Positions 45,476-55,668 of a stretch of 64,000 nucleotides of DNA are shown here, one piece after another. Every line of letters starts with the position of its first letter. The stretch's first letter is position 1. The notes below the pieces were generated by a model. That model saw nothing but the letters and a program-made list of their open reading frames with translations. It searched no databases and was not told where the DNA came from. This stretch comes from Flavobacteriales bacterium (GTDB lineage Bacteria > Bacteroidota > Bacteroidia > UBA10329). The DNA lies in assembly GCA_018402015.1 (NCBI GenBank), contig JAGYJL010000003.1, positions 1 to 64,000 on the forward strand, in the 5' to 3' direction. The translations under genes were made by a program, and so were the position numbers.

Positions 45476-47389
45476 CCCCCACAATCACATATTCCTTCCT
45501 ATATCGCCCGCCCACTTCAAACAGTGCATCGGTAATTTGTCCGAGCGAGCAATGCTTGGTGGCTTCCATCAGTTCTACAAACATGTTGTCATTTTGAATG
45601 GCCGTCTGCTGTAGTTTTTGAGAGCCGTTTTGCTCAGTTCTTCCTTGCCTTTGTGGAGGTTCTCCAGCACGCGACTCCGATACTGCTTTTCCTCTTCCGT
45701 AGCACGGATAACTTCCATTGGCAATACTGTTGGCGAACCTCGTTACTTTTAGGAAGGTGTTCACGCCAATAATCGGGAATTCGCCTGTGTGCTTCAGGGT
45801 CTCGTAGTACAGACTTTCCTCTGGAATCTTGCTTCGCTGGTACATGGTTTCCATCGCACCCAAAACACCACCGCGCTCGGTGAGACGGTCGGAATTCCAT
45901 GAGTACCGCTGCCTCCACAAGGTCGGTCAGTTCTTCGATGATGAAAGCCTGACCGGATTCTCGTTCTTGGCTGTGACCAAGCTTCTTTATTGATGATAGC
46001 CGAATGGCCATCGCCTGCGCACGCTTTCTCAGGCGTGGTAATGGCCTACTGATATGCATTGGTGTGCAACGAATTGCAGCGTTGTCGTAAATGGCGTAAA
46101 GCGCTTGTAGCGTGGTTCGGATGTCGCGAAATCGATCTCTGTGCGTGCAAACTGCGACCACTTGTTTGAATGTGATACTTACATTGCGCCCAGGCATCGG
46201 CACCATACTTCTGCTTTTCATGGCTCTACCAAATTCTTTCGTGCCACCCGGCCAATGACCGCATATTCTGGGTCGATGCCGTTGCTGAAGAAGCAGCTCA
46301 GATTCATCTGAATTCGTTCACATCCATGCTGGGCGACTCAGGTAGTATTCCACAAAGGTGAAACCGTTGGCAAGTGTGAAAGCGAGTTGTGAAATTGATT
46401 GGCGCCTGCTTCGGCAATGTGGTATCCCGAAATTGAAACGGAGAAGTTCCGCACATTCTTGTCAATGAAGTACTGCCGCACATCGCCCATCAATCGCAAT
46501 GCGAATTCGGTGCTGAAAATGCAGGTATTCTGCGCTTGGTCTTCTTCAGAATGTCCGCTTGAACCGTACCACGTACCTTGCTTAATGCATCGGCTTTGAT
46601 TTTCGCGTAAACATCCGCAGGAAGCACCCCATCGCCTGTCACGCCAAGCAACATCAAACCAGACCATTATTTCCTTCTGGTAGCTCCGCCTTGATATGCT
46701 GGTCTTCAATACCTGCTTATCAAACTTGTCTCTTTTTATCTTTTCAACTTTACCTCAACTAGCCTTCTACTCGGATGTATTCACATTCTCGATCGATACA
46801 GGCATTCATAAAGAACCCAAGCAACATCGGTGCAGCGACCGTTGATGGTCATCGAAACCGATGTCATCGGATTGGTAAGACGGAAGCGAATACAGCTTTT
46901 GGCATCATCCAAACAGCAAATGCTTACGCCCGAATTACCCACCTTTCCGTAGATGTCCGGGCGATGACCTGGGTCGTTTCCAGGTAGAGCGTCACACTAT
47001 CGAAAGCCGTGCTCAGTCGCTTAGCTGGCAATCCCATCGAGCGTAGGAAACGTCTGTTAGTCCGTCGGGGCCGCCTTCTCCCGCAAACATCCGTGCAGGG
47101 TCTGCCTCGCGCTTGAAAGGATAAATACCAGCGGTGTAAGGAATTCCGCCAGACATTCTCCCTGTAGTATCCATCTCAAAAGATTGCCCCAGTTCCTGTA
47201 TTCGGAGTGGCAACCTTCGACGAAGGTGGTCAGACTCCCCCGTGTGCGTTTGACCTTGATCTCTTTATCGCGCACTTTAAAAATGTAGAACCTATCCTTA
47301 GCAAAGCCTGTTCTCAGCCAGCCTTCAATAATTAGCCAGTTGCGCGGGTCGATCGAGTTTGGTCTGGATTGGAACTTTGAATGAGTTCT

Positions 47390-47498
47390 CTGACACTCCC
47401 TGACCCCTCCTTTCTAGGGAGGGGAACTGACACCCGATCAGACGTTTGCTCTGAAGCCTGAACTCCCTCCTTTGAAAGGAGGGGATGGGGAGGTCATT
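47390..47498 (-). repeat. Palindromic repeat copy B, downstream of the DUF559 gene
   Basis: Minus strand begins AATGACCTCCCCATCCCCTC, forms a CCTCCTTTCAAAGGAGG hairpin, passes a GCAAACGTCTGATCGGGTGT core and ends with a second hairpin (CCCCTCCCTAGAAAGGAGGG). It shares the opening motif, hairpins and core with copy A in the same orientation. Confidence 0.75.
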
Positions 47499-47845
47499 AA
47501 ACCAACCAAATTCCCTCCGAAATAGCTCCCAAAAATGAGTCAAGCTGTTCGAAACCAGTTTATTTTCAAAGCGAAGCACTTTAACCTGAACTCGTTCAGG
47601 AACAAAGTTCTCTGTAATCGTATTCAGCTATTTGAGGAGAATTATGCACATCTCCATCCAATTCAATCGCCAGCTTCTCAGAAGGACAATAGGAAATCAA
47701 GAATATAATTCTAACGCTGTGCTGCTTTCGGAACTTTCTGTCCTTCGAGTTTCTTCTCTTTCAGGGTTCTCCCAAGCTGTGCTTCAGCAGGTGTCATATT
47801 CGACCTCAACTGCTGCCTGAAGGTTTTCAGTTGCGGCAAATTCAT
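47490..47845 (-). pseudogene. DUF559 (Vsr-like PD-(D/E)XK) endonuclease gene inside icmF (frameshifted)
   Basis: The ATG at 47845 gives MNLPQLKTFRQQLRSNMTPA, then EAQLWRTLKEKKLEGQKFRKQHSV, YCPSEKLAIELDGDVHN (catalytic-type D/E region), QIAEYDYR and VLRFENKLV. These are the DUF559 family motifs in order; the family is related to the very-short-patch-repair nuclease Vsr. About 115-125 residues, the usual size. It is on the same strand as icmF and lies between two copies of a palindromic repeat. In one frame its C-terminus (DLPIPSFQRRE) is encoded by the repeat itself. At least three indels. Function of the family is not established. Confidence 0.8.
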
Positions 47846-47898
47846 CACCGAATTCTGCTTGTAGGGTTGGTTGCATTCCTGATCTGCCATCTTCGACC

Positions 47899-48062
47899 AT
47901 TCCCAACCCCCTCCTTTCCAGAGGGAACTAACCCCCGGCTCAGGCCACCCCCTTTTCAGGGGGAGAGCTGGCACAGCCGATCCAGCGTTTGCCCGAGTTT
48001 TCGGGCCCTCCTTCGAGTGAGGGGGCTGGGGAGGTCATTATTCTGCGGGCTGGGGGAGGTCA
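47899..48062 (-). repeat. Palindromic repeat copy A, upstream of the DUF559 gene
   Basis: Minus strand shows TGACCTCCCCCAGCCC at the edge (48062), a TAA, then AATGACCTCCCCAGCCCCCT, a CGAAGGAGGG arm, a GCAAACGCTGGATCGGCTGT core, a CCCCCTGAAAAGGGGG hairpin and a further TTAGTTCCCTC..GAGGGGG arm. The edge motif occurs twice in tandem here. Shared core and order with copy B. Confidence 0.75.
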
Positions 48063-49474
48063 GCTTGATCTTGCCCACCAAACAACTTGATAGCCTCATT
48101 CAGCCTAAACAATTTCTCAGCAGTCTCCGCCTGTTCCTTCGCCCATTTATCGTAGGCGCGGTTGTTCTCTGCAATCTCAGATAGGTAGCGCGTTCTGTTC
48201 GGTGGAATGACGAACACCTTCTCGCTCATCTCGTCCGTAATCTGAAAGCTGAGTTCAGATCAGCGCCTGTTTTCTTCACCATCATCCATGATCGCCTTGT
48301 AAAGCGAATTCGTCTCCGGGGTCGTTGAACTGACTGGCGATGGTTCCGCAAACAGGAACATCCTCGTCCTTCATATCCCACAACTGACGGTTGCGCTTGT
48401 ACTGCTTCTTTACATCTCGGATAGCATCCAACGCACCGCGCTTGTCAAACTTTGTTGGATGGCCACCACATCGGCAAAATCGAGCATGTCAATCTTCTCT
48501 CCAATTGCGTGGCAGCGCCAAACTCTGGCGTCATCACATACAACGAAACATCGCTGTGCAATTCATGATCTCCGTATCGCTTTGTCCAATGCCCAGGTTT
48601 GAACATCAGGTCGTAATGTGCGGCTTTCAGAATACTCAACCGCTCTCTGCACGCTTGCTAATGCCAAATTGCTCTGGCGCGTAGCCAACGAACGCATGTA
48701 AACACGTGGGTTACGAATAGAATTCATTCGAATTCGAATGCCCAAAAGCGCACCGCCCGTTTTCCGTTTCGATGGACGCACAGATACGACGCGCATCGTC
48801 TTCTCAGGAAATCAACCAGAAACCTGCGCACCAGTTCATCCACCATCGATGACTTTCCAGCGCCACCAGTCCCTGTAATTCCTAGCACGGGCGTGGTCGA
48901 TTTTCTCCGCAGCTGCATCTCACTCGCAAACACATCCTTGCTGCCGTCCACTATTCCCAGCAGCATCAGCTTCGCAATGTCAGCCAATTTGTTTGTCCAA
49001 CCGACCTGCCTCGCCATTCAAATCCATGCCCGTTGGGAAATCGCACCGCTCGATCATAATACATCATGCCCTGCAAACTCCATCTCGCGGCCGTCATCCA
49101 CCATAAAGTCGCGTAATGCCGTAGCCAGGCAATTCCTCCATTTCCGAAGGAAGAATAGTGCCGCCACCGCCACCGAATATCTTGATATGACCCGCGCCTT
49201 CTTCTCCTTCAGTGCAGGTCGAACATGTACTTGAAATACTCAAGCTGTGCCCACCTTGGTAGCCTGTCATCGCAATGGCCTGTGTATCCTCCTTGAATGG
49301 CACACCACCACTTCCCTCCACGCTGCGGTCATGACCCAAATGCATCACCTCAACCCCGCTGTGGTCTGGAATGATCCTCCGCATAATGTTGATGGCCGCA
49401 TCGTGCCCGTCAAACAGACTGGCTGCGGTCACAATTCGATCTTATTCTTCGGTTTATATGGCGCTATTCTGCAT

Positions 49475-49976
49475 CTTCACCCTTATTCCGCGAATTTACG
49501 ATTTAGGCGTTGGGGTTATCTTGCCCTGAGTTCTGTTTGCGCTGAGCTTGTGGAAGTATCGAAGAGGTTGGGCGTTACCCCGCGTGCCGTAGATTGAGGC
49601 TCTCGAAATCTAGGAAAGGTTCGCGCTGTACCCTTCGAGTGACTCCGGTACGCCTTCGCGCAGTACGTTACCGAAGGACAGCGAAGCCTACCAAGCGCGG
49701 GGTCGGCTTCGCTGTATCTTTTCAGAACGGACGCTGAGGTGTCATCCTGAGTGCCGCGCGATAAGCGTGGTGTATCGAAGGACGAAGCGTGAGTGAATGA
49801 AAGGATGCCGCTGCAAACTGACCGAAGGGAGCCTTCACGAACTTGTTCGTAATCCTCAACGCGCGCCACCTGCAACCGTCAATATTCGAAAACAGAAACT
49901 AAAGTGGTAATCTTATCCCTATTTTCAAGGCCAACAATCTCTGTAGAATAAGACACGGCACTAAAAGTAAATTCTC
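49475..49976. repeat. Intergenic stretch of REP-like short repeats
   Basis: No gene is supported. The stretch is full of words typical of Bacteroidota intergenic repeats: GCTGAGCTTGTGGAAGTATC near 49545, CCTTCGAGTGACT near 49638, GTCATCCTGAGTGCC near 49741, TATCGAAGGAC near 49783, several in inverted order. Confidence 0.55.
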
Positions 49977-50742
49977 ATGAAGGAATTAGACTTAGATGTA
50001 ATCAGAAAATATGTTGAGGAGAACATTGGCGATTTTCATACTAAACGGTTGAGAGATTAGACAACTTGGGTTAAAACCATTTTAGCTAAGAAGAACCAGT
50101 ATTTGTTCAGAAACATATTGATCGCCCAAGAGTTGGTTCAGGCAATTGTTGATGCGTACATGCCTTCCAGCGAAGAAGCCAAAGCTTCTTGGTAATTGGC
50201 TCGGGAAGGTTTGGCGATATATGAATCAGAAAAAGTCAGATGGTGGTAAAAATCAGGAGTATCTGGGGTTGATTTGGAGCTCTGAGAAAGATAAGGTCAG
50301 GTATATCGTGTCCATCACCCGGAAGCAGCTTGGGTAATGATAGTCAGATAAAGAAGATGGTGGACAATTTTAACACTGCTAGAAAAGTACTGGACTTCTG
50401 GTTCAAATGTTAATGTTCAAGCTGTAAACGGGTGTTGCTACGGGAAAACCACCTGGAAAAACAACTACAAGGAGAAAGGTGATTATTACAAATTCTTGCG
50501 GTCAGGTTTTTTGGGAGTTTATCTCAGGTAATTCTGAACTCTACAAAGAGATAATTGAACCGCTTGGGCATCTTACCCAGGAGAAAATGATGAGTATTTG
50601 AAAACCTATGCTCAGAAAGTAAATCTCTTCACAAAAGAACTGGCCAATGAGTTTTCAAAGAAAACGGAGAAATAGACTGGAACAAATTGTTAAATTCACC
50701 CAGTGGTACGATCACAGAATAGTTCTGAAAAGTAAAAACTAG
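49977..50742 (+). pseudogene. Type II restriction endonuclease, PmeII-like (frameshifted)
   Basis: The ATG at 49977 gives MKELDLDVIRKYVEENIGDF, then KNQYLFRNILIAQELVQAIVDAYMSSSEE, GREGLAIYE-like, KSGVSGVDLE, GSNVNVQAVNGCCYG, KGDYYKF and FWEFISGNSELYKEIIEPLGHLTQEKN, ending near GEIDWNKLL. These agree with what I know of PmeII-type restriction enzymes (about 255 residues), with the catalytic (P)D..(D/E)xK-like part at G(I/V)DLE..RYIVNIK. It faces a cytosine methyltransferase tail to tail with a 3-bp gap, which supports a restriction-modification pair. At least seven indels. Confidence 0.6.
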
Positions 50743-50745
50743 GCT

Positions 50746-52041
50746 TCAACTAGCTGAGCCTCGTGTTTTTTGAATTAATCGTCTGAAATCCTGCTTCCAT
50801 TCGGCATCGGTGGTATTGTTGTATCGGGAATACTAAAGCCTTCAAAATCTTTGATTTTCCTCTCCATTCATCAGTTTCAACAAATGTTTGCCAATTGCAT
50901 AACCAAGACCTACAGGTACAGCGTTTCCGATTTGCTTTGTACTTGTCCAAAAGACCCCTTCCAATTTCCCAATCAGCAGGAACTCTTGAATTCGTTTGTA
51001 CCCTGCAACACTTAACGGGCGATTTTCAGACGGGTGAGCTAGGTCGGTCGCTGGCATGGCGGGGTGTGTAACCAAAGTGGGGCTTTAAGGAATTCCAATC
51101 CAATCTCTCTCAGGAACTTGTTTTCCGCCCCTGAGTAGAATGATTTTCCCATGGCTTCTTTTTGTATTTCAACTGGAAGTAAAGTTTCCAATTCTGGGCC
51201 TGCTTCAAGCATCCGATAGTACTTCAACTCTTCTCGGGGAACTTGATAAATTCCTGTTCATCCGTATTTATTCCCTTAACGGCTTGTTTGAATGTGACCC
51301 ATTTTGGCAGGCCAAAACTGCCGTCTTCAGAATGGGTGGGCTCTCTAGGTATGCAATTTTTAACGCCATCCTTCGAACAGATTTATCACAACACGCTCTC
51401 TTTTTTGTGGAGTGCCAAATTGGCAGCGTTGTAGAGATTGAATGAGACACCATAACCAGCATTTTCCAGCTTAGGAACAATTTCACATAGTGCGCCACCA
51501 GGAAGCTTCACCTATAGTAAGCGGTTCATTGTCATCACCTCGTAAGTTGTGGGGTCTGCGTTTGAGAGGTGCAGAAAGCAAACCCTCGTACATTTTCTAT
51601 CACCGCATATTTGGGAGCGAGTTCACTATGTCTATAAAACGACAGAAATACATTTCCTCGATCGTCTTCAAACCCCTTCTTTACCAGCGGTACTGAATGC
51701 CTGACAAGGAGGCCTCCAACCACCGTGATCACTCTTCATCTTCGCCTCAGTCCAGCAATTTCTCTTACCGCTGTTGGCTGAACTCTCTCATGCCACCAAC
51801 CAAGGCGATTTTGGTTTGTTCTTGGCAATGGTCTTACGACAAGCGTTGTCAATTTCACTATGAACAATGTCTGAAATCCTGCTTGTTCTAGGGCCTGTAT
51901 CCATCCCCATTGCTCCACTGAAAAACTTAGTGCAATAGGTTTATCTTCCCTTTTACTTCGCCCAAACCGTAAAAGCTGATCCTCGGTAACCTAGCACTTG
52001 TGGTACTGCAATAGTTGGTAACTGCTCTCAGAAATGTCCAT
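50746..52041 (-). pseudogene. C5 cytosine DNA methyltransferase (frameshifted)
   Basis: The ATG at 52041 gives MDISESSYQLLQYHK, then KPIALSFFSGAMGMDTGLEQAGF (motif I), GGWRPPCQAFSTAGK (motif IV, catalytic PC), YAVIENVRGF (motif VI, ENV), and a clean C-terminal part with RPLSVAGYKRIQ and WDKYKQIGNAVPVGLGYAIGKHLL (motifs IX and X). About 430 residues. It should methylate the sequence cut by the neighbouring endonuclease; target not derivable. At least eight indels. Stop is 3 bp from that of the endonuclease. Confidence 0.8.
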
Positions 52042-52272
52042 GTTCGGCCTACTTTTCGGCTGAGATTTTTCCTGTCTCTACAAAGGTTCCTGACTTGTTG
52101 AGGGGTTAGGTTTAACTTGGAAGCGGTTTACTTATATCTTTAGTATGGTACCTTTGAATATTTCGGTAACGAAAATAATAGAAGTACCCTATTTAATGTC
52201 GATTGTTAATAATCAATTACTCAGCAAGTCGGTGCGCACTTGAAACACGTGTTCATCCCCCCTCATTTCCTA
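52042..52272. other. Upstream region of the methyltransferase, no gene seen
   Basis: AT-rich, contains TAATAATCAATTA-like words, probably the promoter of the methyltransferase; together with the adjoining repeat array it makes a 540-bp gene-free stretch. Confidence 0.4.
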
Positions 52273-52500
52273 TCATAAAGCCCTCGTATCGGCTCATATT
52301 TCATTCGTGTGAGGTCATATTTGGTTCGTGTCAGCAATACTTATCACCTCGTGTCAACCAATACGTGGCTCTGGTCTTCTAATATTTTGCTCGTGTCAGG
52401 CAATATTTCCCTCGTGTCAGGTCATACGTCCTTCGTGTCGGGATCAATACACGGTCTGTGTCCACCTTCATACGCTGTCGTGGCAAACTGGTCTTTTCCT
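52273..52500 (+). repeat. Array of degenerate 21-22 bp tandem repeats, left of the IS256-like gene
   Basis: About ten units of pattern TCGTGTCAGGTCATATTTGG with drift, e.g. TCGTGTCAACCAATACGTGG, TCGTGTCAGGCAATATTTCC, TCGTGTCAGGTCATACGTCC. Period 21-22 bp, no unique spacers. Confidence 0.8.
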
Positions 52501-52584
52501 TCAAGTTCATGTAAGTTCGAGTCTGTTCAATAAACCAGGCTGCTGTCATAGAGATAGATATTTGATAACTGATAGACACAGAAA

Positions 52585-53765
52585 ATGGAAGAACAAGAGA
52601 ATGACAAATTTGACTATGCCAACTTTGAGAAGGAGGCCATAGAGAAGCTGGAAGAACGGTAAAGAACTGGGCGGCAAGGACGGAGTTCTGTATCCTGCTC
52701 AAGCGATTGCTTGAAGCAGCCATGGAAGGCGAGCTAGATGCCCACCCGAAGGATACGGACACCCCAACAGGCGCAACGGCAAGATGGGCAAGCAGCTTAA
52801 GACGCTTTCGGTAGATAGAAGTGAACACGCCCAGGAGACCGTAATAGCAGCTTTGAACCGCAGATACCCCAAGCGACAGACCACCTTGGGCGCATCAGCC
52901 GGACCATAAAGTGTTAAGCCTTACGGCATTGGCATGAGCTACTGCGGACATCTGCGCCTCACTTGAGGAACTCTATGGGGTTACCACCTCCGGCCACACC
53001 TGAGTGCGATCACCGACCGCGTTATAGATGAGGTGAAGGCCTGGCAAGGCTGCCCTTGAGAGCGTCTACCCGTTCGTATGGCTTGGCGATACACCAAGCA
53101 AGGTGAAGGAGAACGGAGGTATCCGCAGCAAGGCGGTGTACTGCATGCTGGGCGTGAACCGTGAGGGCATCAAGGAACTGTTGGGTATGTGGAGAGAACG
53201 AAGGAGTACGGTTCTGGCTCAGCGTCATCTCCGATCTGGTAGAACCGTGGTGTGAAGGACATCATCATAGCCAGTAATGACAACCTCAAGGGACTGTCCA
53301 ATGCCATCAAAAGCGTGTTTCCTGATACCGAAGTACAGCTCTGCATCGTCCATCAGATACGCAACTCCATGAGATACGCTACAAGAACAAGGCTAATGTC
53401 AAAGACCTCAAACAGGTCTATCATACCATCACATCAGCAGAGGTTGCTCTGGCCAATCTCAGAGAATTGGGCAAAGCAATACCCTGCGATGGTCAACAGC
53501 TGGCTCAACAACTGGGAAGAACTCAGTAATTACTTCAAGTACCCAGAGGACATCCGTAGAAGGATATACACCACCAACCCCATAGAGAGCTTTCACAGTC
53601 AGCTGCGAAAGGTGACCAAGACCAAGCGCTCTTTTCCTTCGACAGCTACTCCTACCTGCTGCTTTTACCTCGTTCAGGAAAATGTCAGGAAAGAACTGGA
53701 CAAGACCACTTAATGGATGGAATCTTACAATGTCACTGATGACGCATCATATCGAAAACGCTTGA
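52585..53765 (+). pseudogene. IS256 family transposase (frameshifted)
   Basis: The ATG at 52585 starts MEEQENDKFDYANFEKEAIE, followed by KDGVLYPLLKRLLEAAMEGELDAHL, RRNGKMGKQLKT. The clean middle carries GVKDIIIASNDNLKGLSNAI.SVFPDTEVQLCIVHQIRNS (IS256 signature W/D-x-x-H region with the second catalytic Asp), YKNKANVKDLKQVYH, and the final catalytic segment TTNPIESFHRQLRKVTKTK. Ends GWNLTMSLMTHHIENA. About 395 residues, near family norm. Moves its element by a DDE mechanism. Around ten indels; terminal inverted repeats of the element were not resolved. Confidence 0.8.
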
Positions 53766-53771
53766 TACAAC

Positions 53772-53802
53772 CCCTGAAGGTTGGCCGCGCCAACCTTCAG
53801 GG
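53772..53802. terminator. Perfect 13-bp palindrome after the transposase gene
   Basis: CCCTGAAGGTTGG and CCAACCTTCAGGG pair with a five-base CCGCG loop. No T run follows, so it may be an element-end structure as much as a terminator. Confidence 0.6.
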
Positions 53803-53814
53803 TTATGCTCCGTT

Positions 53815-54015
53815 GAACAGACCCGTAAGTTCAGTTCTGGCCGTCATAAAGTCTTCTGGCCCTGCCATAAGTTCCTTCTGTCTTTCCATATTTGGTTTCT
53901 AAGCATGCCATGTTGTTTCTGCCTTCTCATAAGTTCTTTCTGTCTTCCTACTAAGTAAGTTGCTTCTGCCTCCTCATAACTCTTCTGCCTACCAATATCT
54001 GATTTCTGCTCGTGG
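53815..54015 (+). repeat. Array of degenerate 20-22 bp tandem repeats, right of the IS256-like gene
   Basis: About nine units, e.g. CATAAGTTCTTTCTGTCTTC, CCATATTTGGTTTCTAAGCA, CATAAGTTCCTTCTGTCTTT. Same period and orientation as the left array, sharing the core TGTC-N4-5-CATA and the string CATATTTGGTT. Confidence 0.75.
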
Positions 54016-54268
54016 TCATATCTGTCTCGCAATGGCCTAGGGGTTCTAACAAGTACCCCACTGCGCGAAGGCCGTCAGAACGGGGCGCAGAAGCTTGCTC
54101 TGAGCGCAGCCTTAGCTGACCACAGCGTAAACGGCTTGGCCAGTTCAGGCCGCAGAGCAGTGAAGGGTCGAAATGAGAATTCCCAGCCTGACCTTTTTCG
54201 TTCTTTGGGTCAAGCCAAAAGGGACATCTAAACCTTACTGGCAAATAACGTTTGTTAGCCTAAGGCCT
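54016..54268. other. Gene-free stretch right of the repeat array
   Basis: No protein signal supported. Contains GC-rich words such as GGGGCGCAGAAGC and TTCAGGCCGCAGAGCAG; possibly a decayed IS end or intergenic spacer. Confidence 0.35.
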
Positions 54269-54328
54269 GTCACCTGAACTTGTTTCAGGTCTATCCAATT
54301 CAGATGCTGAAACAAGTTCAGCATGACG
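54269..54328. repeat. Intergenic palindromic repeat, copy 1
   Basis: GTCACCTGAACTTGTTTCAG and CTGAAACAAGTTCAGCATGA form a long inverted repeat with small loop; matched by copy 2 at 56456. Confidence 0.7.
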
Positions 54329-54331
54329 TAG

Positions 54332-55620
54332 CTATCGGAACAGACCTTCCAACATCCCATTCATAAACCTCCCATTCGCATCCATTTCCTCACGAAGCTT
54401 CAAGAAATCATCCCATTTTGGGTAAATTGAGCGGAGGTAATCCTACCCACATTGAATTCCTTGCCCCAATGCGGGCGGCCATTGTACTTAATGCCGATGT
54501 GTTCTTCAAAATCGGCAAGCAGCCTGTTCCAACCACGATTGTCGGCATTGTGTTAACTCTTACGTACACACTCATTGCGGCTGTAACACGGGTTTAACGC
54601 AAAGTCATCGCCTTCTTCACCAAAGCGTATCTCTTGGATGAAGTGATGTAATGACTTTCTTCTAACCATGTCGTGTATTCACGAAGTAGAGCGCAGGGGT
54701 GTGTTGGCTATCAGCCACCCATCCTGTTTCGCGATGGATGGGCGGCTCAGGTACATTGGAAAACCTTGTAGCCGCGTTCAATCCGATCAACATCGGGCAA
54801 CATGCCGTTAACGATCTGCTGGTTCATCCATTTTCTACGAATTGGCTTGCGGTTGTCTCCCACCAAAGCATCATGCGGTAGAAATAGACCGACACCCACT
54901 CATCCATGAATTTCTGACGGAACCACGTATCATTCACAGGTTCTGTGGTTCGGCTAAATTGATAAACCATCATTTTATCGGTATGCGCGAAACCACCACA
55001 TTTTTTGATGTGGTCGTGCCCTTCACCCAATCAAGGATGTTGTCGCAGACTTCTTCAAAATCCATAAGGCCCGATTGCTCGTGCAATTGGAATTTAGGCA
55101 CCACGTTGATGGTCATTTCGGTGATGATGCCGAGTGAACCGAGTGAGATAAGAGACAAATGATAAAGTTGCGGGTCTTCGTTTCGGTTGACTTCCAGAAG
55201 TTCACCATTAGCCTTCACCAATTTGAAGCTTTCCACCATCGAACCCAGAATTTGGAAGTTGATGCCTGAACCATGTGTGGCGGTGGAAATAGCGCCTGCC
55301 AAGCTTTGCCGCGCAATGGAACCTAGATTTCCGAAGGCATAACCCTCTTCCCAAAGCTGAATATTCAACTGTTCCAGTTTGGCGCCTGCCTGAATGGTAG
55401 CCTGATTTTTCTCTCGGTCAATCGAAAGGATCTTGTTCAAAGCATCGGTTGCCATCAGAATATCATCCGTGGGTGCCAGTTCGCTCCACGAATGTCCTGT
55501 CCCGATGCAGCGGATTCTTCTTCCTGATTTGACGAGTGCAACCACTTCTTCGGTGGAGGTCGGTCTTGCGATCTCGTTCGGTTTAAAACGGATATTGCCC
55601 GCCCAATTCTGCCATTCCAT
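54332..55620 (-). pseudogene. FAD-linked oxidase, D-arabinono-1,4-lactone oxidase / L-gulonolactone oxidase family (3' half frameshifted)
   Basis: The clean N-terminal 216 residues (from 55620) carry the FAD-binding (PCMH) domain: NWAGNIRFKP, IRCIGTGHSWSELA, QAGAKLEQLNIQLWEEGYAFGNLGSI, GAISTATHGSG and LGSLGIITEMTINVVPKF. The rest, in several frames, gives HTDKMMVYQFSRTTEP, MDEWVSVYFYRMMLW and a terminal YPKWDDFLKLREEMDANGRF ending at 54332. Length about 430, normal for sugar-1,4-lactone oxidases. It oxidises an aldonolactone with O2 or another acceptor. Frame damage begins near 55020, inside the gene. Confidence 0.8.
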
Positions 55621-55668
55621 TGGAGGAAATTAGAAAAGTATTTGTCAGAAGTGCCATCTTTACCCAAT

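Larger units (their letters stand above)
45471..49474 (-). pseudogene. icmF: Fused isobutyryl-CoA mutase IcmF, interrupted by a DUF559 unit and many frameshifts
   Basis: Minus-strand order matches IcmF exactly. Cobalamin-binding domain (49474 to about 49060: [49 protein letters not shown]); MeaI-type GTPase (P-loop [12 protein letters not shown] near 48848-48882); linker (NRTRYLSEIAENNRAYDKW ... LNEAIKLFGG, 48220-48070); then, after the inserted segment, NWLIIEGW, KVRDKEIKVK and the mutase barrel ([67 protein letters not shown]) to 45471. The enzyme isomerises isobutyryl-CoA and n-butyryl-CoA with adenosylcobalamin, with its own G-protein chaperone. The total is about 600-700 bp longer than usual because of the insert at 47390-48062. 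The N-terminal half meets a TAA inside the insert. Confidence 0.85.

Noticed and set aside
47390..48062. Intein in IcmF
   Set aside because: No Cys/Ser at the upstream splice edge, no HN-Cys/Ser/Thr downstream and no Hint-domain motifs; the nuclease is DUF559, not LAGLIDADG.
49516..49875. Minus-strand frame of about 119 codons
   Set aside because: It is made of REP-like intergenic words (GTCATCCTGAG, CTGAGCTTGT) and has no protein-like pattern.
52273..52500. CRISPR array
   Set aside because: The repeated units are 21-22 bp, drift strongly and abut each other without unique spacers; no cas genes are present.
53252..53713. Short stand-alone transposase of 153 residues
   Set aside because: It is the middle part of a full-length IS256 transposase whose ends lie in other frames.
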